From Candidatus Caldatribacterium californiense OP9-cSCG (GTDB taxonomy: Bacteria > Atribacterota > Atribacteria > Atribacterales > Caldatribacteriaceae): a stretch of DNA of 49,797 nucleotides. The position numbers and the translations under genes are program-made. The DNA lies in contig APKF01000177.1 in assembly GCA_000353875.1 (NCBI GenBank), positions 1 through 49,797 of the forward strand, read 5' to 3'. The notes under the pieces were generated by a model. The model worked only from the letters and a program-made list of their open reading frames with translations. It made no database searches and had not been told where the DNA came from. Shown in pieces: positions 25,306-36,753 of the stretch. How positions within the stretch are numbered: the first letter of the stretch is position 1; every line of letters starts with the position of its first letter.

Positions 25306-25563
25306 GTGAAGGGGAAATTCGACGACGGAAATCTGTGGAGAGCTCTTGGAGAGGTCTGGGACCTGGCATGGGTAACAGTGGCTCCCATGCTTTTGGGGCT
25401 TTTTCTGGGGCAGTACCTTGACCGAAAGCACCCCCTGGGGTTTTCCTGGACCCTGTCGCTGCTTGCCCTCGGGGCACTCTTCGGGTTCTATAATCTCTAT
25501 GAGGCCCTCATGAAGGCAAGCAGGGAAATAGAGAAGAAGGACCATGGGAAGAACCATTCTTAG
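25306..25563 (+). CDS. AtpZ/AtpI-family protein
   Basis: Small membrane protein of 85 residues with two hydrophobic helices (VAPMLLGLFLGQYLD and LSLLALGALFGFYNLYEAL) joined by a short polar turn. It fits the AtpZ family that precedes F-type ATP synthase operons and has been linked to c-ring assembly or divalent cation transport. GTG start directly after a TATAAT box. Overlaps the next gene by 20 bases. Confidence 0.8.
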   Translation: MKGKFDDGNLWRALGEVWDLAWVTVAPMLLGLFLGQYLDRKHPLGFSWTLSLLALGALFGFYNLYEALMKASREIEKKDHGKNHS

Positions 25564-25831
25564 CTTCCTTGGTGGAGCAGCGCTTGCTGTGCTGCTCCTT
25601 GAACTCATTGCCCTTGAGGTACAGTCAGTGCTCCACAAAAGACGGTACACCGCCTGGAGGGGAATCCTCACTCGCTGTGGCATTGTAGGAACCTGGTTCT
25701 TCTTCTTTCTGCGCTACGTGCGTGTTCGGCTCTGTCCCTTTGTGGTCTCGTTCCTTTTGAGCTATTTCGTCTTCCTGATACTCTTTGCCAGCATTTCCTT
25801 TGGGAGGGCAAGCCATGGAAGAAATCTTTAA
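25544..25831 (+). CDS. ATP synthase-associated membrane protein (AtpI-like)
   Basis: 95 residues with about three hydrophobic segments, in the position normally held by AtpI, between AtpZ and the a subunit. Sequence identity to known AtpI cannot be judged by eye, so the name rests on size, topology and location. AtpI acts as a c-ring assembly factor in several bacteria. It overlaps genes on both sides. Confidence 0.65.
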   Translation: MGRTILSFLGGAALAVLLLELIALEVQSVLHKRRYTAWRGILTRCGIVGTWFFFFLRYVRVRLCPFVVSFLLSYFVFLILFASISFGRASHGRNL

Positions 25832-26480
25832 CCCTCAGGTGTTCTTTGTGTTCCTGGGCATACCGGTAACCAAGACGGTGGTTTCAACCTGGGTGGTCAT
25901 GGGGTTTCTGGTGCTTTTCTCCTTCTTCCTTACCCGGAGAATGCGCCCTGTCCCTACCCGCCTGCAGAACGTCCTTGAACTCTTCGTTGAGGCCATTCTG
26001 CACCTCGTGGAAGAGATGTCCCCGGGCAACGGCAAAAGATTCCTTCCCCTTGTGGGGACCCTGGCGCTCTTCATCGGAACCTCTGATGTAGCCGGTCTTG
26101 TGCCCTGGCTCAAGTCCCCCACGAGTGACTTCAACACCACCCTGGCCCTTGCCCTGGTCGTCTTCTTCGCCGTTCCCTTCTACGGCATCACCATAAAAGG
26201 CGTGAGGAACTACTTCCGAAGCTACCTCTCCCCTTCGCCTATTCTCGCTCCCTTCCATGTTATCAGCGAAATTACCCGGACGGTTTCTTTAGCCCTTCGA
26301 CTTTTTGGCAACATCATGGGGGAGGAAATCATCATCGCTATCCTCTTCCTCCTCTCTCCGCTTTTCCTTCCTCTCCCGATGATGCTCTTTAGCATTTTCA
26401 CCGGAATCATCCAGGCGTACATCTTCACGGTCCTCTCCGTGGTGTACCTGAGCGCCGCAGTTGAATCCTCAGGACATTAG
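25815..26480 (+). CDS. atpB: ATP synthase F0 subunit a
   Basis: Membrane stator subunit providing the two ion half-channels, 221 residues, five to six helices. The essential Arg is in VSLALRLFGNIMGEE. Other matches are TSDFNTTLALAL and the C-terminal helix FTGIIQAYIFTVLSVVYLSAAVE. ATG 25815 follows GGAGG by seven bases. The stop codon lies within the spacer of an internal promoter for atpE. Confidence 0.96.
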   Translation: MEEIFNPQVFFVFLGIPVTKTVVSTWVVMGFLVLFSFFLTRRMRPVPTRLQNVLELFVEAILHLVEEMSPGNGKRFLPLVGTLALFIGTSDVAGLVPWLKSPTSDFNTTLALALVVFFAVPFYGITIKGVRNYFRSYLSPSPILAPFHVISEITRTVSLALRLFGNIMGEEIIIAILFLLSPLFLPLPMMLFSIFTGIIQAYIFTVLSVVYLSAAVESSGH

Positions 26481-26489
26481 GAGTATAAT
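26461..26489 (+). promoter_or_regulatory. Internal promoter in front of atpE
   Basis: TTGAAT (26461-26466), exactly 17 bases, TATAAT (26484-26489), one of the strongest matches in the window. It overlaps the end of atpB. Predicted start near 26496, 23 bases before the c-subunit ATG and just ahead of its AAGGAGG ribosome site. Confidence 0.7.
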
Positions 26490-26518
26490 TGGCGTCAACG
26501 CGAAGGAGGTCGAGGAAT

Positions 26519-26785
26519 ATGCAAGGAGAGATACTCTTCCTCTGCATCACCGTGTTCACCGCAGGGTTTTCCATCGCCCTGGGGGTGATGTTCCCCGCCA
26601 TCGGGCAAGGCAAGGCCTGTTCGCAGGCTCTGGAGAGTATCGCCAGGCAACCCGAGGCCGCCGGTCCCATCAGCCGGACGCTCTTTGTGGGACTGGCCAT
26701 GCTGGAGTCCTTGGCTATTTATGTTCTTGTCGTTTCCTTCATTCTTCTTTTCGCCAACCCGCTCCTCCGATACGTCTTCAAGTAG
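26519..26785 (+). CDS. atpE: ATP synthase F0 subunit c, probable Na+ type
   Basis: Rotor-ring subunit, 88 residues, two membrane helices with the polar loop ARQPEA. Ion site: Gln in helix 1 (IGQGKA) and Glu-Ser plus Tyr in helix 2 ([14 protein letters not shown]). These match Gln32, Glu65, Ser66 and Tyr70 of the Na+-binding Ilyobacter c subunit; the Thr67 equivalent is Leu. I infer Na+ coupling, not proven. ATG 26519 follows AAGGAGG by nine bases. Driven by the operon promoter and probably by its own promoter. Confidence 0.95.
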   Translation: MQGEILFLCITVFTAGFSIALGVMFPAIGQGKACSQALESIARQPEAAGPISRTLFVGLAMLESLAIYVLVVSFILLFANPLLRYVFK

Positions 26786-26799
26786 GAGGGTTCCCCTCC

Positions 26800-27315
26800 A
26801 TGATCCGCATAGACCGGAGTATCATTTTTCAGATTATCAACTTCCTCACCCTGGTTTTTCTCCTCTTCCGCTTCCTTTTTAAACCGGTGGTGAAGGCGCT
26901 GGACGAGCGTTCGGACCGGATTCGGAGGGAGTTCGAGAAAATCGAGGAGGAAAAGAAGGCCCTCGAAGAGGAGCGACGCCGCCTTGAGGAGGAACTCAAA
27001 AACCTGAAGGAGAAGTACCTCGAAATGCTCGACCAGGCCAACAGAGAAGCACAGAAAATCAAAGAGTCCATTATTCAGGAAGCATACCGGGAAGCCGAGA
27101 AAATTCAAAGGGAATACGAACGCCGGGCAAAAAGGGAAATGGAACAGCTCCTTCTGGAACTTAAGGAAGACATCGTGGATATTTCTGAAGAAGTCGCAAA
27201 GCGGATTCTCAAGGTTCACATCACTCCCGAGGTTCAAACCCGGATTATCGAAGAAATGCTTGAGGAAGCCGTGAGCCGCCTTGAAGCCCAGCTTGGGAGT
27301 ACCCATGAGGGATAG
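26800..27315 (+). CDS. atpF: ATP synthase F0 subunit b
   Basis: Peripheral-stalk subunit of 171 residues: one N-terminal membrane helix (SIIFQIINFLTLVFLLFRFL) followed by a long charged coiled coil that continues to the C-terminus (KPVVKALDERSDRI...). ATG 26800; a much longer upstream frame overlaps atpE and is spurious. The last 11 bases overlap the delta-subunit gene. Confidence 0.95.
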   Translation: MIRIDRSIIFQIINFLTLVFLLFRFLFKPVVKALDERSDRIRREFEKIEEEKKALEEERRRLEEELKNLKEKYLEMLDQANREAQKIKESIIQEAYREAEKIQREYERRAKREMEQLLLELKEDIVDISEEVAKRILKVHITPEVQTRIIEEMLEEAVSRLEAQLGSTHEG

Positions 27316-27559
27316 AGAGAAAGTGAGGGTCATCACTCCTTTTCCTCTGACGGACGAACAAAAAGATATTCTCTACTCCAAGCTGAGTCGGGTCATCCGG
27401 GAACCCTTCCTCCTTGAGGAGGAAATTGACCCCTCCCTCATTGGGGGTGTGGTCATCCTCTGGGGAGAAATCCTCATCGACTGCAGCGTGAAAACCCAGC
27501 TCGAGCGCCTGAAAGAACGAATCCTCAGAGAGGGGATCCCCCATGTCCATGGTCGGTGA
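27305..27559 (+). CDS. atpH: ATP synthase delta subunit, C-terminal domain only
   Basis: Only 84 residues against about 180 for a normal delta/OSCP subunit. The whole protein aligns with the delta C-terminal domain that binds subunit b: VRVITPFPLTDEQ, then EEIDPSLIGGVVILWGEILIDCSVKTQLERLKERI. The N-terminal helical bundle, which normally grips the alpha-subunit N-terminus at the top of F1, is missing. No upstream frame in the atpF region encodes it. ATG 27305 follows GGGAG by five bases. The gene overlaps atpF and atpA, as a functional operon member would. Confidence 0.88.
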   Translation: MRDREKVRVITPFPLTDEQKDILYSKLSRVIREPFLLEEEIDPSLIGGVVILWGEILIDCSVKTQLERLKERILREGIPHVHGR

Positions 27560-29062
27560 CATCCTCAAAAAAACCAAGGATATCATCACCACCTACCGTC
27601 CTGAACCGGAAATCGGGGAGATTGGGGAAGTCCTCGAGGTCCAGGACGGCGTTGCCCGTGTTCGGGGCCTGCGGAAGGCCATGATTGGAGAAATGCTCCT
27701 TTTCGGGAGCAGGAAGGCCATCCGGGGTCAGGTGCTGGGGCTTGAGCGGGAGAGTCTGCAGTGCATCCTCTTTGGGGACTACACTGCTGTCCACGCCGGG
27801 GACCAGGTCTTCCGCACCCGGACCATTCTCGAGGTTCCGGCAGGAGAGGAACTCCTCTCCCGGGTCGTCAATCCCCTGGGGGAACCCCTTGATGACAGGG
27901 GACCTATCACGTGCCGGGGGAAACGGCCGGTGTTCTTTCCCGCACCGCAGGTCATCGATCGTGCTCCGGTACAGCGGCCGCTTCTTTCCGGTATCAAAAT
28001 CATCGACGCCATGATCCCCCTGGGAAAGGGACAGCGAGAACTCATCATCGGGGATCGGCGAACCGGAAAGACCACCATTGCTTTAGACACTATCATCAAC
28101 CAGAAAGGGAAGGGGGTCATCTGCATCTACGTGGCCATCGGCCAGCGCCTGGCCAACATCACCCAGGTTGTGGAAATCTTACGGAAATTCCAGGCTCTGG
28201 AGTACACCATCATCGTTGCCACGTCTTCTGAAGACCCTCCAGCTCTCGTATACCTCGCCCCTTACGCCGGGTGCGCCATGGGAGAGTACTTCATGTACCG
28301 GGGAGAGGACGTGCTCATCGTCTACGACGACCTTACCAAGCACGCTGTGGCGTACCGGTCGTTGTCTCTGCTTCTGCGCCGTCCTCCGGGGAGAGAATCG
28401 TACCCCGGGGACATCTTCTACATCCACTCAAGCCTCCTTGAGCGGGGTGCTCAACTCGCTGAGTCCCGGGGGGGAGGCTCCATGACCGCTCTGCCTATCG
28501 TGGAAACCCAGGAAGGGGATATCGCCTCCTACATCCCCACGAACATCATTTCCATCACCGATGGACAAATTTACCTCGAAACTGGGCTCTTCAACAAGGG
28601 ATTCCTCCCGGCCATTAACATTGGCCTTTCGGTTTCCCGGGTGGGAGGCGAGGCACAGACGAGCATCATGAAAAAGGTTGCTCGACGCCTTCGTCTGGAT
28701 CTTGCCCAGTACTTCGAGCTTGAGGAATTCGCCCGTTTCGGAGCAGACCTCGACGAATTCACCAGGCGACAGCTCGAACACGGGAAAAGAGTCCTTGCCC
28801 TCATGACGCAGGCCCCCTTTGCCCCTCTCCCCCCAGGCATTGAAATCATGGAGGTCTTTGCCGCCACTCAGGGATTCCTCGATCCTGTGCCCCTTGAGCG
28901 GGTCAAGGAATGGGAAAGGGCCTTCGTCGCCCACCTCAGGGAGGAACACGCTGACCTCCTTGAGCGCCTGGAAAAGGAACAGGACCTTACCCACGACCTT
29001 GAGGAAGACATGCGTAGGGTCTTAGCAAACTTCAACGAGCGATTCCTCTCGGAGGCGGTATA

Positions 29063-29063
<1 letters not shown>
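27543..29063 (+). CDS. atpA: ATP synthase F1 subunit alpha
   Basis: Non-catalytic nucleotide-binding subunit, 506 residues, full length. Walker A GDRRTGKTT, the family stretch LPIVETQEGDIASYIPTN, and RVGGEAQTSIMKKVA are intact. The N-terminal helix (VGDILKKTKDIITTY) that would contact delta is still present. ATG follows AGAGGGG at about seven bases. The stop overlaps the atpG start as TAATG. Confidence 0.98.
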
Positions 29064-31738
<2,675 letters not shown>

Positions 31739-32347
31739 TCATCCCGGAGTGAATTCCTCATACACCCCGGGGAAGCCAAAAAACTGCAGGAGAACCTGAA
31801 CGATTCGTTCTGCAGCCCTGCCGTCCCCAAACACGCGCGCCTTTCGCTGCGCTACCCCTTTCTCAAGGAAATCCATCACCGCCTGGACGATGGATTCTCT
31901 CTGGCACCCCGCCAGCACCCCGAGGCCGCATTCGATGATTTCCGGCCGTTCCGTGGTATCCCGGGTCACCACAACCGGAATTCCCAGCGCCGCGGCCTCC
32001 TCCTGAACTCCTCCTGAGTCGCTCACCACCACGTGGCTTTTGGCAAGCAGCCGCACAAAGTCCGGATACGGGAGGGCATCGAGGAGAAACACCCGGGGGA
32101 TTGAAACGAGCTCCCTCTCCACCACTTCCCTCACCAGGGGGTTGGGATGGAGGGGGAAAAAGACCCGCACATCTTCCCGCAAAACCACGAGATCCCTGAC
32201 GGCCAGGGCAACTTCGGCAATTCCCTTTCCCCAGTTTTCCCTCCGGTGTGCCGTGACCGTGATGGTCACACCATCCTGTACCTCCTGGGCCAGGACCGGA
32301 TGCTCAAAGGTGGTGTGCCTTCCAAGGATGGCAAAGAGGGCATCCAC
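31739..32347 (-). CDS. wecB: UDP-GlcNAc 2-epimerase, 3-prime fragment (frameshifted)
   Basis: C-terminal half of the epimerase: TVTAHRRENWGKGI, FPLHPNPLVREVV, the substrate site SDSGGVQEEAAALGIPVVV and RDTTERPEIIECG. Reading of the frame starts around TGNTVVDALFAILGRH, just after the frame break. Adding one base to the run at 32416-32420 joins both halves. Confidence 0.88.
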   Translation of the reverse strand: MDALFAILGRHTTFEHPVLAQEVQDGVTITVTAHRRENWGKGIAEVALAVRDLVVLREDVRVFFPLHPNPLVREVVERELVSIPRVFLLDALPYPDFVRLLAKSHVVVSDSGGVQEEAAALGIPVVVTRDTTERPEIIECGLGVLAGCQRESIVQAVMDFLEKGVAQRKARVFGDGRAAERIVQVLLQFFGFPGVYEEFTPG

Positions 32348-32874
32348 AACCGTATTCCCCGTGACGAAGATTCTGTCATTCGGAATGCCTTCCCGGAGGA
32401 GGTTCTCCCGGGACCGGGGGTGGGGGCAAAATGGAGGTCCGCAAGACGTCCGATGAGGACACGGTTCATCTCTTCAGGGAAGGGACTGTATTTTGCAAAG
32501 GTCCGGAGCCCTGCCTCAACATGGGCACAGGGAATCCGGAGGTAAAAGGACGCGAGGGCACCGCAGAACGCCGACGTAGTGTCCCCCTGAACGACGATGA
32601 GATCCGGGCGATCCGAACGAAAGACCCTCTCAAGACCCTCAAGAATTCGGGAGGTAAGGTAGAAGAGGGACTGCTGCTCCACCATGACCTGCAAATCGTA
32701 CCGGGGAGAAAGACCGAAAACGGAAAAGAAGGTCTCTGCCATTTCCCGATGCTGACCGGTATGGACAATCCAGGGAAGGAATTCCCGGCGCCTTTGCAGT
32801 GCAAGCACAACGGGGGCGAGCTTCACGACTTCTGGCCTTGTTCCAAGGACAAAAGCAACGCTAATCTCTGGCAA
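32266..32874 (-). CDS. wecB: UDP-GlcNAc 2-epimerase, 5-prime fragment (frameshifted)
   Basis: N-terminal half of the non-hydrolysing enzyme that interconverts UDP-GlcNAc and UDP-ManNAc for surface polysaccharides. Motifs: VLGTRPEVVKLAPV, TGQHREMAETFF, VVQGDTTSAFCGALASF, HVEAGLRTF and FPEEMNRVLIGRLADLHFAPT. Then the frame breaks: expected TPRSRENLLREG is recovered by one extra base in a C5 run of the sense strand (plus-strand G5, 32416-32420). Full length would be about 378 residues. Start is TTG at 32874, overlapping the preceding gene by 14 bases, with AAGGAG about ten bases before. Confidence 0.88.
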   Translation of the reverse strand: MPEISVAFVLGTRPEVVKLAPVVLALQRRREFLPWIVHTGQHREMAETFFSVFGLSPRYDLQVMVEQQSLFYLTSRILEGLERVFRSDRPDLIVVQGDTTSAFCGALASFYLRIPCAHVEAGLRTFAKYSPFPEEMNRVLIGRLADLHFAPTPGPGRTSSGKAFRMTESSSRGIRLWMPSLPSLEGTPPLSIRSWPRRYRMV

Positions 32875-33916
32875 CGGACTTCTTCTCCTTGGGCAGCTCG
32901 GTCACCCGGAGGTTTTTTCCAAGGCTTAAGAAAAAGAGGACGAAGAGGAAAAAGAGCAGGAGCGAATAGGTGCTGCTCGTGAGAAAAGTGTTCATGAAAA
33001 TGGCCACCGCCCCGCAGAGCGCGCTGAGACCGTAGAAGATGATGAGCGTCTCCCGTTTTGAATAGCCCCGCTCAAGGAGACGGTGATGGAGATGCCCCCG
33101 GTCAGGGGAAGCGATGGGGAGGCGGTTCCTTTTGCGGCGCACGATGGCGAAAAGCGTGTCGAAAATCGGGACACCGAGGATGAGACTCGGGAGCGCCAGG
33201 GTGAAGGCCGCAGCGCTTTTTAAAGCTCCCTGAACCGAAATAACCGCCAGCATTCCCCCAAGAAACAGCGCTCCGCCATCGCCGAGGAAAACCCTGGCAG
33301 GGGGGAAGTTGTACAGAAGAAAGCCAAGGATTGACCCCACAAGAAGGAACGAAAGCAGCGCCGGCTCCACACGACCCTCCTGCCAGGCTATAACTCCCAG
33401 GGTGAAGGCCGCAATGGCGCCCACCCCTCCTGACAGCCCATCAAGCCCATCGATGAGGTTGAGGGCATTGGATACCCCCACAATCCAGAGCATGGTAAGA
33501 GGATACCCGAGCCAGCCCAGGTACACCACGTGGTTCCAGGGGAGCGTGAAAAAACGTATAACCACACCCCCAGAAAGCAAAAACACCGCCCCCAGACACT
33601 GGCCGGCAAATTTCCCCCAGGGAGGAAGAGAGCAGAAGTCATCAAGAAGCCCTGTGGCGAAAATGACCCCAATCCCCAGGATAAAAAGGGGTGAAAGCGC
33701 GAGGGGGAAAGAGAGGGTAAGGAGCAAAAGGGCAATGAAAAAGGCTCCGAAAACTGCTATTCCCCCAAGGCGAGACACGGGCCGATCGTGGATTTTGCGC
33801 TCCCCATCGGGTAAATCCAGACACCCCCGGCGTTCACTCCACCTGATGACAAGGGGCGTCAACCCCAGGGCACAGAGAAACGCCAGGAGCGGGAAAAAGA
33901 GTGCCTCACGAACCAC
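32861..33916 (-). CDS. Undecaprenyl-phosphate GlcNAc-1-phosphate transferase (WecA/TagO/MraY family)
   Basis: Polytopic membrane enzyme, 351 residues, about ten helices, that loads a sugar phosphate onto the lipid carrier to start a surface glycan. Motifs: [53 protein letters not shown] and the cytosolic His-rich loop [15 protein letters not shown]. WecB downstream supports a GlcNAc/ManNAc polymer. GTG start after GGGAGGGC with six to seven bases spacing; overlaps comEB by 11 bases. Confidence 0.92.
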   Translation of the reverse strand: MVREALFFPLLAFLCALGLTPLVIRWSERRGCLDLPDGERKIHDRPVSRLGGIAVFGAFFIALLLLTLSFPLALSPLFILGIGVIFATGLLDDFCSLPPWGKFAGQCLGAVFLLSGGVVIRFFTLPWNHVVYLGWLGYPLTMLWIVGVSNALNLIDGLDGLSGGVGAIAAFTLGVIAWQEGRVEPALLSFLLVGSILGFLLYNFPPARVFLGDGGALFLGGMLAVISVQGALKSAAAFTLALPSLILGVPIFDTLFAIVRRKRNRLPIASPDRGHLHHRLLERGYSKRETLIIFYGLSALCGAVAIFMNTFLTSSTYSLLLFFLFVLFFLSLGKNLRVTELPKEKKSVARD

Positions 33917-34412
33917 TGCTTTGCCCTCCCGAAAACGTCAGAAGCTCAACCCCCGCCTCTTCCAGAAGTGCATCGGCCAGGGGGTCCGGATAAGGATTCT
34001 CGTAGACAATCCGAACGATTCCGGCGTTAATAAGCATCTTCACGCAGAGGATACAGGGTTTGTGGGTACAGTAGAGCGTCGAGCCTCTGGTACTCACCCC
34101 ATAGAGGGCAGCCTGGATAATCACATTCTGCTCCGCATGGAGACCCCGGCAGAGTTCGTGCATCTGCCCGGGGGGAACGTTCTGCAGATTCCGGAGGCAG
34201 GTGACCTCCGTACAGTGGGCCACACCGCTTGGCGCACCGTTGTAGCCAGTGGCGAGAATCCGCTTCTCCTTTACAAGCACGGCACCAACCTGGCGGCGAA
34301 TGCAGGTTGAACGCGTGGCCACAAGGTGGGCAATGGCCATGAAGTACTCATCCCAGTCAGGTCTCGGCCTTTCGCTCTTCGTAGGCACGGATTTTGGCCA
34401 CTCTTCGGGCAT
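33906..34412 (-). CDS. comEB: dCMP deaminase (ComEB-like)
   Basis: Zinc-dependent deaminase turning dCMP to dUMP, feeding thymidylate synthesis; ThyX is in the same operon. Motifs: [34 protein letters not shown] (zinc His and proton-shuttle Glu) and [18 protein letters not shown] (two zinc Cys). About 168 residues from ATG 34412, which has AGGGGG six bases upstream; GTG 34388 gives a 160-residue alternative. The first residues overlap the end of rpiB. Confidence 0.92.
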   Translation of the reverse strand: MPEEWPKSVPTKSERPRPDWDEYFMAIAHLVATRSTCIRRQVGAVLVKEKRILATGYNGAPSGVAHCTEVTCLRNLQNVPPGQMHELCRGLHAEQNVIIQAALYGVSTRGSTLYCTHKPCILCVKMLINAGIVRIVYENPYPDPLADALLEEAGVELLTFSGGQSSGS

Positions 34413-34809
34413 GTCGATCCCCCTGGAATTCACTCTGAAGCCACACCCGGACAATCTCCCGGGCAAGACCCTTCCCAATCACCCGTTCTCCCATGGTGAG
34501 GATGTTGGCGTCGTTATGTTCCCGGGAAGCCCGGGCAGAGAAGACGTCATGACACAGAGCTGCCCGGATGCCCCGAACCTTGTTCGCGGCGATAGACATC
34601 CCCACCCCGGTTCCGCAGATGAGAATCCCCCGGTCGCCTTTTCCCCGGGCGACGTCCTCCGCTACTCTGAAGGCCACATCGGGGTAATCGTAGGCTTCTT
34701 CTCCGTGCACGCCGTAATCCTCAACCTCATGTCCCAGGGACTGGATGTACGCCTTGAGGTCCTCCTTTAGATGAAAGCCGGCGTGGTCACATCCGATGAG
34801 AATTCGCAC
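34357..34809 (-). CDS. rpiB: Ribose-5-phosphate isomerase B
   Basis: Interconverts ribose 5-phosphate and ribulose 5-phosphate. 150 residues, usual length. Motifs: [60 protein letters not shown] (quoted in parts: [14 protein letters not shown] with the catalytic Cys) and [17 protein letters not shown]. Overlaps prmC by 43 bases at its start. Confidence 0.96.
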   Translation of the reverse strand: MRILIGCDHAGFHLKEDLKAYIQSLGHEVEDYGVHGEEAYDYPDVAFRVAEDVARGKGDRGILICGTGVGMSIAANKVRGIRAALCHDVFSARASREHNDANILTMGERVIGKGLAREIVRVWLQSEFQGDRHARRVAKIRAYEERKAET

Positions 34810-35681
34810 TCCTTCTCCCTCCCAAGCTGCAGCACACTTGCCCGGATATTCCCGGTGTAGTCCCGAAGAGCCCGAACGTACGTCAGGCCACTTTTTTCCC
34901 CAAGTTCTGCCACCGCTTCTTTCTGTGAGGGGTCGTGCTCGATGAAGAGGAACCCCCCCTCCCGGAGGAAACGGGGGGCCTCACGGAGGATTCTCCGTAT
35001 CACCTCAAGTCCATCCTCTCCCCCACACAGTGCCTCTCGGGGCTCGTACAGGCGAATGCCCTCCTCAAGCTTCTCCCAGGAAGCCACGGGAACGTAAGGA
35101 GGATTGGAGAGGATGACGTCAAAGGCCAAAGACCACGATGCAAAGGGACTGAAAAGGTCCCCCACGAGAAACGTCACCCGTTCCTCAAGACCAAGAAGAC
35201 GAGCATTCTCAAGGGCTAAAGCCACCGCATCTTCCGAGATATCCACCCCGTAAAGGACCAGGCCAGGCACGAAGAAAGCGCAGGAAAGCCCGATGACACC
35301 GCTTCCGCAGCACAGGTCACATCCCACAAGTTGTTTCCTTTTCCCCGAGAGGAAGTGGAGGAGGATCACTGCCTCTTCCACCCAGGCTTCGGTATCTACC
35401 CGGGGGATGAAGACCCCTCGCCTCAGGCGGAAAGGCAGGGAGAAAAACTCCCATTCTCCAAGGACGTACTGGAGGGGCACACCCAGAAGGCGTTCCTCAA
35501 CCAGAGCCTGCAACATCCGCTCGTCCTCTTCGGTAACCCTCCGGTCCCAGAAAAGGTAGAGCCGGGCCGGTGAGGTCGCAAGGAGCTTCCCCAGAAGAAG
35601 ACGGGCTTCCCGCGTCGGGGAGGGAATATCCCGCTCGCGCAGCGTTCTCACCGTTTTCCGAAAGAGCTCTCTGACCGTCAC
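34767..35681 (-). CDS. prmC: Release factor glutamine methyltransferase
   Basis: Methylates the GGQ glutamine of peptide-chain release factors; directly follows prfA, its substrate. SAM-binding motif CDLCCGSGVIGL, acidic GVDISED, and the catalytic NPPY in ILSNPPYVPV. The N-terminal helical domain begins TVRELFRKTVRTLRERDI. I take GTG 35681, two bases after the prfA stop, giving 304 residues; a longer frame to 35756 lies inside prfA. Confidence 0.93.
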   Translation of the reverse strand: MTVRELFRKTVRTLRERDIPSPTREARLLLGKLLATSPARLYLFWDRRVTEEDERMLQALVEERLLGVPLQYVLGEWEFFSLPFRLRRGVFIPRVDTEAWVEEAVILLHFLSGKRKQLVGCDLCCGSGVIGLSCAFFVPGLVLYGVDISEDAVALALENARLLGLEERVTFLVGDLFSPFASWSLAFDVILSNPPYVPVASWEKLEEGIRLYEPREALCGGEDGLEVIRRILREAPRFLREGGFLFIEHDPSQKEAVAELGEKSGLTYVRALRDYTGNIRASVLQLGREKECEFSSDVTTPAFI

Positions 35682-35682
35682 C

Positions 35683-36753
35683 CTATCCAACCTTCTCCAG
35701 AAGCCTGGCCCGTTCTTCAGCGGCAAGGGCCTCAACGATTTCATCAAGGTCCCCATCGAGAACGGACTCCAGGCGATACAGGGTAAGGTTAATGCGATGG
35801 TCCGTCACCCGGTTTTGAGGAAAATTGTAGGTTCTGATACGCTCGCTTCGCTCTCCGGTGCCGATCTGTGCCCGCCGTTCCCGGTCAATGGCCTCCTTCT
35901 GGGCTCTTCGTTCCAGGTCAAGGAGCCGGGCTCGAAGAATCCGCAAGGCTTTCGCTTTGTTTTTGTGCTGCGACCGTTCATCCTGGCAGGTAACCACAAT
36001 CCCTGTGGGGAGATGGGTAATCCGAACGGCGGAATCGGTTGTGTTCACGTGCTGCCCACCAGGCCCGGACGCCCGGAATATTTCCACCCGAATATCCTCC
36101 GGCCGAATGACCACCTCAACCTCGTCGGCTTCAGGAAGCACCGCCACCGTTGCCGTGGAGGTATGGATACGACCGCTGGCTTCAGTGATGGGTACCCGCT
36201 GCACCCGGTGCACACCACTTTCAAACTTGAACTTGCTGTACGCACCCTTCCCTTCCACGGCAAAGATAATTTCCTTGAACCCCCCAAGCTCCGTGGGGCT
36301 TGCATCCATGACCTCAACCCTGAAACCATGACGTTCGGCAAAGCGGGTGTACATTCGGAAAAGGTCGGCCACAAAGAGCGCCGCCTCATCCCCTCCCGCA
36401 CCGGCCCGAATCTCCACCAGCGTGTCCTTGTCGTCCCGGGGGTCCCTGGGAAGGAGCATGGCCTTGAGTTCTTCTTCAAGCTGTTCGTGGCGTTCCTTAA
36501 GCCGGGCAATCTCTTCCTCAAGGAGTTCCCGGAGTTCCGGATCGTGTTCGCTCCGGAGTAAAAGCCGGTCCTCCTCAAGTTCCCGCTCCACCCGCTCGTA
36601 TTCCTCATATTTCTCTACAATGGGTTCGATTTCTGCAATGGTCTGGGCGTAACCGCGGTAGCGGGCCAGATCCTGCACCACCTCGGGATGGGCCATTTTC
36701 TCGGTGAGTTCTTGGTACTGCTCGACAATAGCCTTCACCTTTTCTCGCCACAT
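35683..36753 (-). CDS. prfA: Peptide chain release factor 1
   Basis: Terminates translation at UAA and UAG. 356 residues. The N-terminal helical domain has [16 protein letters not shown]; then [20 protein letters not shown], the stop-codon-recognition PxT motif as [10 protein letters not shown], the catalytic loop [19 protein letters not shown], and [14 protein letters not shown]. The GGQ and PxT motifs mark RF1. Overlaps yqhQ by 19 bases. Confidence 0.97.
   Translation of the reverse strand: MWREKVKAIVEQYQELTEKMAHPEVVQDLARYRGYAQTIAEIEPIVEKYEEYERVERELEEDRLLLRSEHDPELRELLEEEIARLKERHEQLEEELKAMLLPRDPRDDKDTLVEIRAGAGGDEAALFVADLFRMYTRFAERHGFRVEVMDASPTELGGFKEIIFAVEGKGAYSKFKFESGVHRVQRVPITEASGRIHTSTATVAVLPEADEVEVVIRPEDIRVEIFRASGPGGQHVNTTDSAVRITHLPTGIVVTCQDERSQHKNKAKALRILRARLLDLERRAQKEAIDRERRAQIGTGERSERIRTYNFPQNRVTDHRINLTLYRLESVLDGDLDEIVEALAAEERARLLEKVG

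Noticed and set aside
26461-26799. Long N-terminal extension of the b subunit
   Set aside because: Overlaps atpE in another frame; the b-subunit membrane helix follows directly after ATG 26800.
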